Source: Thermoanaerobaculia bacterium
GTDB lineage: Bacteria > Acidobacteriota > Thermoanaerobaculia > Multivoradales > UBA5704
Reading direction: 5' to 3'
Length of the DNA stretch: 10,511 nucleotides
NCBI GenBank assembly: GCA_030150965.1
Contig: JASLEW010000682.1
Coordinates: 1-10,511 of the forward strand
Shown here: positions 4,870-10,511 of the stretch, one piece after another
How the letters are laid out: each line of letters begins with the position of its first letter
Position numbering within the stretch: the stretch's first letter is position 1
The notes under the pieces: generated by a model
What the model was told of the DNA's origin: nothing
What the model saw: only the letters and a program-made list of their open reading frames with translations
Database searches by the model: none
Made by a program: the position numbers and the translations under genes

Positions 4870-6252
4870 ATGACCGCCGCCGATCCGAGCCGGAATCAGC
4901 AGCAGGAATCAAATGCGCAACAGGTCCGGGAACGCGGCAGCCTCGACCGCCTGCCGCGCACCCGCGACGCCATCGCCGCCGGCCGCGCCGCCGGGCTGCA
5001 CCTCGGCGCCCAGCTCTACGTCTCGCGGCACGGCGAGGTGGTGGCCGACGGCGCCCTGGGCGAGTGCCGTCCCGGCGAGCCGCTGCGCCCCGGCCAGCTG
5101 TTCCTCTGGCAGTCGTCGACCAAGCCGGTGGCGGCGGTCGCCATCGCCCAGCTCTGGGAGCGCGGCCGGCTGGAGCTCGACGACCCGGTGGCGCGCCACA
5201 TCCCCGAGTTCGCCGCGCACGGCAAGGGGGCGGTCACGCTGCGCCACCTGCTCACCCACACCGCCGGCATCCGCCTGCTCAAGACCGGATGGCCGGACGA
5301 GGCCTGGGAGGAGATCGTCGCCCGCATCGCCGGCATGCGCCCCGAGCCGCGCTGGCAGCCCGGCGCCAAGGCCGGATACCACCAGGCGTCGAGCTGGTTC
5401 CTGCTCGGCGAGATCGTGCGGCGCCGCGACGGCCGGCCGTTCTCCCAATACGTGCGGGAGGAGATCTTCCTGCCGCTCGGCATGACCGACTCGTGGATCG
5501 GCATGCCGCGCGAGGTCTTCCGGGAGCGCCACGCGCGCGGCGACCTGGTGCCCATCTACCAGACCGGCGGGCCGCCCGGGACGCCGCCGCGGCCACAGGG
5601 GTGGGACACCGAGCGCTGGGTGACCGGTACCAACCCGGGCGCCAACGGCTACGGGCCGATGGCCCAGCTGGGCCGCTTCTACGAGATGCTCCTGGCGCGC
5701 GGCGCGGTGGCCGCTGGGGCCGGAGGGCCCGGAGGGGCCGGAGGGGTTGGAGTAGCCGAGGGGGCCGGAGGGCTCGGTGAGGCCGGAGGGCTCGGAGGAG
5801 CCGGAGGAGTCGGTGGGGCCGGAGGGGTCGGTGGGCCCGGAGGGGTTGGAGGGGCGGGAGCGACGGCGGAGCCCGGGGCCGCCGCGGGCGGGCGGGCGGC
5901 GCCGCCGCGCCGCATCCTCTCACCGCAGGCGGTCGAGGCGCTCACCGCCCGGCATCGCGTCGGGATGATGGACCACACCTTCCATCACGTCCTCGACTGG
6001 GGCCTCGGCTTCATCGTCAACTCCCGCCAGTACGGCGCCGCCACGGTGCCCTACGGCTACGGCAACCACGCCTCGCCGCGCACCTTCGGCCACAGCGGCT
6101 TCCGCTCCTCGACCGGCTTCGCCGACCCGGAGCAGGGCCTCGCCGTCGCCCTGGCCTTCAACGGCACCCCGAGCGACGAGGCCCACGAGCAGCGCATCCG
6201 CGCGGTCCTCGACGCCGTCTATGAGGATCTCGGCCTGGGGGTTTCGTCCTAG
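4870..6252 (+). CDS. Beta-lactamase-fold serine hydrolase (class C / EstB-like) with Gly-rich insertion
   Basis: A 460-residue member of the beta-lactamase (Pfam Beta-lactamase) serine hydrolase family, which includes class C beta-lactamases, D-aminopeptidases and EstB-type esterases. The SxxK motif is S82-S-T-K85 (nucleophile Ser82, general base Lys85); the second motif is Y170-H-Q in AGYHQASSW; the third, KTG-equivalent motif is probably H408-S-G in FGHSGFRSS. LRHLLTHTAGI at 124-134 is typical of the family. There is no signal peptide, so a cytoplasmic esterase or peptidase is likelier than a periplasmic beta-lactamase; the substrate is unknown. Residues about 284-331 form a Gly-Gly-X repeat and, with flanking Ala/Gly residues, interrupt the fold between the helix FYEMLLARG and RRILSPQAVEALTARH, where the family normally has a short turn. 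The frame is intact on both sides. ATG 4870 leaves about 23 polar residues before the conserved part. It diverges from map and converges with the WD40 gene. Confidence 0.9.
   Translation: MTAADPSRNQQQESNAQQVRERGSLDRLPRTRDAIAAGRAAGLHLGAQLYVSRHGEVVADGALGECRPGEPLRPGQLFLWQSSTKPVAAVAIAQLWERGRLELDDPVARHIPEFAAHGKGAVTLRHLLTHTAGIRLLKTGWPDEAWEEIVARIAGMRPEPRWQPGAKAGYHQASSWFLLGEIVRRRDGRPFSQYVREEIFLPLGMTDSWIGMPREVFRERHARGDLVPIYQTGGPPGTPPRPQGWDTERWVTGTNPGANGYGPMAQLGRFYEMLLARGAVAAGAGGPGGAGGVGVAEGAGGLGEAGGLGGAGGVGGAGGVGGPGGVGGAGATAEPGAAAGGRAAPPRRILSPQAVEALTARHRVGMMDHTFHHVLDWGLGFIVNSRQYGAATVPYGYGNHASPRTFGHSGFRSSTGFADPEQGLAVALAFNGTPSDEAHEQRIRAVLDAVYEDLGLGVSS
5719..5862 (+). repeat. Degenerate 9-bp tandem repeat encoding Gly-Gly-X inside the hydrolase
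   Basis: Variants of GCCGGAGGG and GTCGGTGGG follow each other in frame and code for runs of Ala/Leu/Val/Pro-Gly-Gly. Units differ mainly in the first codon and the third-base choice of glycine (GGA, GGT, GGG). Glycine codon use here (GGA/GGG-rich) is unlike the GGC preference elsewhere in the gene, which points to repeat expansion rather than ordinary coding evolution. Confidence 0.85.
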
Positions 6253-6352
6253 ACAAGGGGGCCAGGCACGGCAGCTGCTGGCAACCATCCTGGGCCAGCG
6301 GCGGAGCGCGAGAGCGACGCGCAATACGAGCGAGCCCACGCCTCCACCAAGG

Positions 6353-6371
6353 ACCCTCTCGGCGAGAAGGT
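6353..6371 (-). terminator. Weak candidate hairpin after the WD40 gene
   Basis: About 33 nt past the WD40 stop codon, the minus strand forms ACCTTCTC-GCC-GAGAGGGT, an 8-bp stem with one G-U pair and a 3-nt loop. No U tract follows, so it is not a classical intrinsic terminator. On the plus-strand transcript of the hydrolase the same stem would carry a C-A mismatch. The rest of the 152-bp convergent gap (6253-6404) shows nothing else. Confidence 0.25.
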
Positions 6372-6404
6372 CGCGGGATGGTAGGACGAGGGAACGCTTC
6401 TTCT

Positions 6405-8594
6405 CTAGAACGCGCCGCAGAGGCGGAGGAAGTGCATCCGGCCGGCGGCGTCGCCCGCGACCACCGTGCGGCCGTCGAGCGACAGGGCGCAGGCGTAGAG
6501 GGCGCTGTCGGCGGTGAAGGTGCAGAGGGGCTCGCAGCCGCTGTCGAGGTCCCAAAGGCGCAGCTGGGTGTTGCCCACCGAGGCGCCGATGCGGCCGTCG
6601 TGGCTGACCGCCACCGAGGGGATCCAGCTGGCGTGGGCCTCGCGCACCTCGAACTTGCGGCCGGTGACGGCGTCCCAGGAGCTCAGCTCGCCGTCCTCGG
6701 AGGCGGAGAGCACCACGCGGCCGTCGCCGGTGGCGGCGAGGGCGGTGACGCGGCCCTGGTGGCAGGCGTGGGTGGCCAGCGTCTCGCCGGTCCCGAACTC
6801 GCGCACCGTCACCGTGCCGTCCTCGGCGCCCGCCAGGATCAGCCGCGAGTCGCCGGTCACCGCCAGGGCGGTGATCGGGCTCCCCGCGTCGGCGGTGCCC
6901 AGGCGCCGCTCGCACGGGCACTCGCCGCCCAGGTCCCAGACCGCGATCTGCTGCCCCCAGGTGGTGAACAGGGCGAAGCGGCCGTCCGCGGTCACCGCCA
7001 CCGGCGACATCCAGCCGCGGGGGCCGCAGACGTCGCGCACCAGCCGGCGCTCGACCAGGTCCCAGACGTGCAGCTCGCCGGTCCAGGCCGAGGCGGTGAC
7101 CACGTGGCACTGGTCCGCGGGCAGCGCCACCAGGTCCACCCAGCGGCGGTGGCCGGCCAGGCGCAGCACCTCGGCGCCGCGGTCGAGGTCCCACACCCGC
7201 ACGCTGCGGTCCTTGGAGCCGGAGATCACCCGCCGCCCCGACTCCGACACGGCGAGCGCCGTCACCGCCCCCGAGTGGCCGCACCGCGGCAGGGCCAGGT
7301 CGCCCTCCAGGTCCCAGAGCTTGAGCGTGTGGTCGGCGGAGACGGAGGCGGCATGGCGGCCGTCGGGGCTCATCGCCAGGCCGGTGACCGAATCGGTGTG
7401 CGCCTCGATGACCTGGGGAGCCCGCGGGATCCGCTGCGCCCACGACCAGCGCGGCGGCAGGCGGGACGGGTCTTCCGGCTCGAGCTGCCAGAGCTTCAGG
7501 CGGCCGTCGACCGAGGCCGAGAGGGCGCGGTCGCCGCGCACCGACGCCGCCACCATCGACACCGACCCGTCGTGGGTGCCGAGCAGGCGGCGGCGGCCGT
7601 GGGGCGCCGCGCTCTCGCCGGTCAGGTCGAGCAGCGAGACGCTGCCGTCCTCGCCGGCCGCCAGCACCCCTCCATCGGGGAGCGTCAGGAAGTGATTGAT
7701 GAGCAGACCGCCCAGCTCCCAGCGGCAGAGCTCCTCGCCGCTCTCCGTGTCCCACAGCCGCAGCCCGCCGTCCCAGCCGGACGACAGCGCGAAGCGCCCG
7801 CCGGCCAGCGGCGCCACCGCCGTCACCCGCCTGGCGTGACCGCCGAAGAGCCGCAGCTGGCGGCCGGCGGCGAGGTCCCAGACCCGCGCCGTGCCGTCCT
7901 CGCTGACCGAGAGCGCCCGCCAGCCGTCGAGCAGGGCCACCGAGTTGATCCAGCCGCCGTGGCCTTCGAGCGTGCACAGGAGACCTCCGGTGCCGGGGTC
8001 CCACAGCCGCAGGAGCCCGTCGCAGTAGCCGCACAGCGCCAGGCTGCCGCCGGCCGGCCCCGCCACCGCCAGGGCGCTGGCGGCACAGGACTCGTGGCCG
8101 GGACCCAGGCCGCAGACGGCCTCCTCGCGACCGGTGACCACGCTCCAGGCGCGCAGCGTGCCGTCCTGGAAGGCGCCCAGCACCTGGCGCCCGCCGGCGT
8201 GGAAGGCCACCGGCGCGGGCCACCCGTCGTGGACCTGCAGCACGCGCCGCAGCGGCCCTCCCGGCGGGACCAGGCTGGCCGTGGCCGGCTGCAGCCAGGG
8301 CTCGCCGCCGTTCTCCGCCGCGGCGGCGAGGGCGGCCAGGAGGTCATGGATCTGCAGGGAGCGGCTGCTCCTCAGACGCCCGGACAGCTGGCCGGGCAGC
8401 TGACGCGGGTCGGCGGCCACCACGTGCGCCGAGAGCTCCAGCGCCCCCAGCACCTCCGCCACCTCCGGGTCGTCGCTGAACAGGCGCAGGTCCGCCACCA
8501 CGCCGTCGAGGCCCACCGACGCGAGCCGCGACCACAGCCAGGCGCCGTCGAGGATCTGGCCCCTCTCCGGGGCCGCCCGCAACACGCTGCGCAT
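6405..8594 (-). CDS. WD40 repeat protein, 14 repeats, with STAND-type linker but no NTPase
   Basis: A 729-residue protein. Residues about 118-725 hold 14 WD40 repeats, most ending in a W-D pair (for example RLWDP about 196-200, RVWDL 237-241, KLWDL 425-429, RVWDL 466-470, HVWDL 509-513, RLWDL 679-683), with many DG-x-A/V-LS-x-S-x-DG cores. Fourteen repeats would build two seven-bladed propellers, a binding scaffold with no catalytic site visible. Residues 15-117 are helical (LSAHVVAADPRQLPGQLSGRL, then PWLQP and SLVPPGGPLRR). From memory this matches the linker that joins an NB-ARC/STAND NTPase to its WD40 sensor in large bacterial proteins. Here the NTPase and any effector domain are absent. 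ATG 8594 is well supported by GGGAGGAG 7 nt upstream; an extension to 8837 is open but has no domain-like content. No signal peptide or membrane segment is seen, so it is probably cytoplasmic. No neighbour supplies the missing domain. Confidence 0.9.
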   Translation of the reverse strand: MRSVLRAAPERGQILDGAWLWSRLASVGLDGVVADLRLFSDDPEVAEVLGALELSAHVVAADPRQLPGQLSGRLRSSRSLQIHDLLAALAAAAENGGEPWLQPATASLVPPGGPLRRVLQVHDGWPAPVAFHAGGRQVLGAFQDGTLRAWSVVTGREEAVCGLGPGHESCAASALAVAGPAGGSLALCGYCDGLLRLWDPGTGGLLCTLEGHGGWINSVALLDGWRALSVSEDGTARVWDLAAGRQLRLFGGHARRVTAVAPLAGGRFALSSGWDGGLRLWDTESGEELCRWELGGLLINHFLTLPDGGVLAAGEDGSVSLLDLTGESAAPHGRRRLLGTHDGSVSMVAASVRGDRALSASVDGRLKLWQLEPEDPSRLPPRWSWAQRIPRAPQVIEAHTDSVTGLAMSPDGRHAASVSADHTLKLWDLEGDLALPRCGHSGAVTALAVSESGRRVISGSKDRSVRVWDLDRGAEVLRLAGHRRWVDLVALPADQCHVVTASAWTGELHVWDLVERRLVRDVCGPRGWMSPVAVTADGRFALFTTWGQQIAVWDLGGECPCERRLGTADAGSPITALAVTGDSRLILAGAEDGTVTVREFGTGETLATHACHQGRVTALAATGDGRVVLSASEDGELSSWDAVTGRKFEVREAHASWIPSVAVSHDGRIGASVGNTQLRLWDLDSGCEPLCTFTADSALYACALSLDGRTVVAGDAAGRMHFLRLCGAF

Positions 8595-8600
8595 CACGGC

Positions 8601-8608
8601 ACTCCTCC
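8601..8608 (-). promoter_or_regulatory. Strong Shine-Dalgarno site fixing the WD40 gene start
   Basis: The minus strand reads GGGAGGAG, then 7 nt, then ATG at 8594. This supports the shorter 729-residue product over the 81-residue-longer reading and suggests the gene is translated as a complete protein even if it descends from a longer one. Confidence 0.7.
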
Positions 8609-8866
8609 CTGGTCCGCCTTGGTCCGTGTCGGTTCCGGGCCGCCGGCACCGCTCCCGCGCAGCGCCGCCGTCTTGCGCACCTGCAACCCGCGTCCACCCG
8701 GGGCGCACCTCGGGCAGCATTTCCTTCACTTCTACTGGTGCTCGAGGCCGCTTTCGCGTGACTTTTTGCGCCGCCGGAAGATGACATGTCCCTGGATGGA
8801 TATGCCTATTTTTCTCTGGAAGGTGCCGGGGGCCCACGGCGTCCTCACGCCTTGGAGTTAAGATAA

Positions 8867-9022
8867 GTGAAGACTTGCAAGGGACCGCGAGCGAGGCCCC
8901 GCGGCCCCGCCGACCAGCTCGCCGACGCGCTGCGCTCGGCGCGCCACCTGGGCGCCGACTTCAGCCTGCTGCAGGCTGCGGCGCCGGCGGCGGGAGCCGG
9001 CCCGGCGGGCAAGCAGCCCTAG
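8867..9022 (+). CDS. Possible small protein or 3' gene remnant (51 aa)
   Basis: A 51-codon frame runs from GTG 8867 to TAG 9020-9022, just before the convergent efflux gene's stop. GGAG at 8854-8857 sits 9 nt before the GTG, and an in-frame TAA directly precedes it. The middle, DQLADALRSARHLGADFSLL, has strongly GC-ending codons and reads as an amphipathic helix, then an Ala/Gly-rich tail ends in GKQP. It is not antisense to a recognised gene. It may be a real small protein, the C-terminal relic of a deleted gene, or chance in GC-rich DNA. I recognise no family. Confidence 0.3.
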   Translation: MKTCKGPRARPRGPADQLADALRSARHLGADFSLLQAAAPAAGAGPAGKQP

Positions 9023-9037
9023 GCTGGACGCCCGCCG

Positions 9038-10438
9038 CTACGGCAGCCGGCCGCTGCCGACCAGGAAGTCCAGGCGCGCCTGGCGGGCGGCGTCCTCGGC
9101 CACCGCCACCGAGGTGTCGGCGTCGCGGGCGCGCCGCTGGGCGTCGAGGACGTCGAGGCTGGTGGAGGCGCCGGCGTTGTAGCTCAGGTTCACGATGTCG
9201 AGCGCCTCGTGCGCCTGGCGGGCGGCGTTGCGGGCGCTGGCCAGCCCCTGGTCGGCGAGGCGGATGGCATCGCTCGCGATGCGCACGTCGGAGCGCGCCT
9301 GCACCTTGCCGCCGGTCAGGTTGGCCTCGGCCTCCCTGACCAGCGCCTCGCGCTCGCGGCGCTGGGCGAAGCGCAGGCCGCCCTCGTAGATCGGCAGGGT
9401 GAGCAGGAGCTGGGCCTGCCACGAGTGCGGCAGCGAGAAGGCGGTGCCGGGCTGGGTCAGCAGCTCCTGGAAGTTGAGCCCGAGGGTGGGCGCCCAGTCG
9501 CGCCAGCTGTCGCGCAGCACGTGCTCGGCGGCGGCCTGGCGTGCCGCCAGCACCTGCACGTCGGCGCGCCGCTCGGCGGCGCCGGTCAGGGCGTCGGCGA
9601 CCGACCCCAGGTCGCCGAACACCGGCTCGTCGGCGGCGTCGTAGGGGCCGTCGCTGGAGAGCAGCACGCCGAGCGCCTCCTGCGCCCGCCCGAGGTCGAG
9701 CGTCGATTGCTCGACCAGCACCTCGTCGTTCGACACGTCCTGCGCCGCCTGCACCTCCTCCAGCCGGCTGGCGGCGCCGGCCACCAGGCGCTGGTGCGAG
9801 ATGTCGAAGTGGGCGCGGGCGGTGTCCAGGGCGCGCTGGTTGGCCTCCAGGGTGCGGTGGCGCTCGAGCACCATCAGGTAGGCGTTGGCCGTCGCCTGCG
9901 CCACCCGGCGCCTGGCGTCGGCGACCGAGAGCTTGGCGATGTTCTTCTGATCGATGGCGTGCGCCCAGGCCGCCCAATTGGTCAGGTTCACCAGCGGCAC
10001 CGAGATGGTGCCGGTCTCGGTCTTGACGCCGAACGGCTGGATGACGATCGGCCCGAAGGTGCTCTCGTACTGGTAGCGCGTGTAGGCGGCGGTGGCGCTC
10101 ACCTGCGGCAGCGACGAGGCTCGTGTCTCCTGCACCAGCGCCTCGGCGCGCAGCACCTCGGCCACCGCCTGCTGCACGGTCGTGTTGGCGGCGAGCGCCC
10201 GGTCGATCGCGTCGCGGAAGGTGATGCGCTGGAGCACCGGCCCTGCTCCGGCCGGTGCGGCCGCCGGCGGCTCGCCGGGCACCGGCGCCACCGAAGCGGG
10301 CGCGGAGGCGGCAGGAGGCACCTGGGCGGCCGGCGCCGGCACGGTCGGAGCGAGCGCCAGGGCGAGCGCCAGAGCGGGCACGGCAAGGTGCGGACGGCGG
10401 GCCGGCGCATGGCGGGAGCGGTGGTCTTGGCTAGGCAT
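9038..10438 (-). CDS. TolC-family outer-membrane efflux protein
   Basis: Outer-membrane factor that forms a trimeric beta-barrel and alpha-barrel duct for tripartite efflux pumps or type I secretion. The 466-residue length is normal. Residues 1-38 form a signal peptide: basic start (RSRHAPARRPH), hydrophobic core LAVPALALALALA, probable cleavage after PAPA. A Pro/Ala-rich linker covers about 39-67. Two OEP repeats follow (about 72-262 and 285-463), each with long Ala/Gln/Arg-rich helices; the repeat-related motifs RLVAGAASRLEEVQAAQD (218-234) and YNAGASTSLDVLDAQ (420-434) are typical. No cysteine follows the signal, so it is not a lipoprotein of the NodT/OprM kind. ATG 10438 has GGAGG 5 nt upstream and overlaps the stop of a preceding frame by 8 nt, suggesting translational coupling with an upstream efflux gene. 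The substrate cannot be told. Confidence 0.92.
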   Translation of the reverse strand: MPSQDHRSRHAPARRPHLAVPALALALALAPTVPAPAAQVPPAASAPASVAPVPGEPPAAAPAGAGPVLQRITFRDAIDRALAANTTVQQAVAEVLRAEALVQETRASSLPQVSATAAYTRYQYESTFGPIVIQPFGVKTETGTISVPLVNLTNWAAWAHAIDQKNIAKLSVADARRRVAQATANAYLMVLERHRTLEANQRALDTARAHFDISHQRLVAGAASRLEEVQAAQDVSNDEVLVEQSTLDLGRAQEALGVLLSSDGPYDAADEPVFGDLGSVADALTGAAERRADVQVLAARQAAAEHVLRDSWRDWAPTLGLNFQELLTQPGTAFSLPHSWQAQLLLTLPIYEGGLRFAQRREREALVREAEANLTGGKVQARSDVRIASDAIRLADQGLASARNAARQAHEALDIVNLSYNAGASTSLDVLDAQRRARDADTSVAVAEDAARQARLDFLVGSGRLP

Positions 10439-10511
10439 GGCTTCCTCCCGCGCCTGCCGGCGGCGCGTCTGGCGGCGCGCCGGCGGGCGGCGGCCCGGCG
10501 GCAGGAGCCGT
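10431..10511 (-). CDS. Possible Pro/Ala-rich C-terminus of an upstream efflux gene (partial)
   Basis: From the right edge a frame codes for 26 Pro/Ala/Gly-rich residues (ending AGAGGSHA) and stops at TAG 10433-10431, overlapping the TolC-family start ATG by 8 nt. That arrangement is typical of operons, and a Pro/Ala-rich tail would suit an adaptor (membrane fusion) protein or RND pump. However, all three minus-strand frames are open in this short GC-rich stretch, so the choice of frame rests on the overlap alone. Confidence 0.35.
   Translation of the reverse strand, partial: TAPAAGPPPAGAPPDAPPAGAGGSHA

Larger units (their letters stand above)
8595..9037. other. 443-bp intergenic region upstream of the WD40 gene
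   Basis: The region has two parts. About 8715-8880 is noticeably less GC-rich than anything else in the window, with runs such as ACTTTTTGC, CTATTTTTCTC and GTTAAGATAAGTG; it probably holds the WD40 promoter, though no -35/-10 pair was convincing on either strand. About 8885-9022 is GC-rich and carries a short open frame on the plus strand. A small perfect hairpin GGCGT-GAGG-ACGCC lies near 8840-8853. No RNA gene, transposase or remnant of a STAND NTPase could be recognised in any frame. Confidence 0.6.

Noticed and set aside
4769..4912. 48-residue N-terminal extension of map starting at 4912
   Set aside because: It crosses the divergent promoter gap and overlaps the hydrolase start, reads as Arg-rich noise, and ATG 4768 matches the normal type I N-terminus.
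5920..8223. 767-codon minus-strand frame overlapping both the hydrolase and the WD40 gene
   Set aside because: Shifted frame of the WD40 gene running into antisense of the hydrolase; Arg/Gly/Pro-rich with no domain.
8595..8837. 81-residue N-terminal extension of the WD40 protein
   Set aside because: No helical or domain pattern, passes through the AT-richer stretch, and skips the strong GGGAGGAG site in front of ATG 8594.
6378..8861. 827-codon open frame on the plus strand antisense to the WD40 gene
   Set aside because: It is the mirror of a GC-rich coding strand: low-complexity His/Arg/Ala/Gly product with no domain, while the opposite strand gives a clean 14-repeat WD40 protein with a strong ribosome site.

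Overview
The window is very GC-rich throughout (well above 65% by eye), with GC-ending codons in nearly every gene and short gaps between genes. A TolC-type outer-membrane protein indicates a Gram-negative (diderm) bacterium. GC content and the many small in-frame tandem repeats would fit a high-GC Acidobacteriota, Myxococcota or similar lineage, but nothing here fixes the taxon.

Layout. (1) Positions 1-4768, all on the minus strand, hold a run of five genes read right to left: map (type I methionine aminopeptidase), a PepP-like Xaa-Pro aminopeptidase, a 115-residue protein of unknown function, a CPBP-family membrane protease and lipB (octanoyltransferase, cut by the left edge). The map-pepP gap holds two tandem 141-bp units, each with long inverted arms, resembling REP/MITE-type elements. 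(2) Divergent from map, at 4870-6252 on the plus strand, is a beta-lactamase-fold serine hydrolase whose fold is interrupted by a roughly 60-residue Gly-Gly-X stretch. (3) Convergent with it, at 6405-8594 on the minus strand, is a 14-repeat WD40 protein whose N-terminus looks like the linker of STAND NTPase/WD40 proteins, but with no NTPase. (4) A 443-bp, partly AT-richer gap (8595-9037) holds one possible 51-codon ORF. (5) Positions 9038-10438 on the minus strand encode a TolC-family efflux protein, apparently coupled to an upstream gene of which only a Pro/Ala-rich tail lies inside the window.

How they fit together. The map-pepP pair suggests N-terminal protein and peptide trimming, and lipB starts lipoate attachment to 2-oxoacid dehydrogenases. 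The run looks like a loose housekeeping cluster rather than a dedicated pathway, and it is probably split by internal promoters. The TolC gene is probably the end of an efflux operon entering from the right. I see no tRNA, rRNA, CRISPR array, transposase or clear phage gene. The unusual features are the palindromic tandem repeat, two independent in-frame repeat expansions inside enzymes (LipB N-terminus and hydrolase loop), and the orphan WD40 sensor-like protein. None of these proves a new system.
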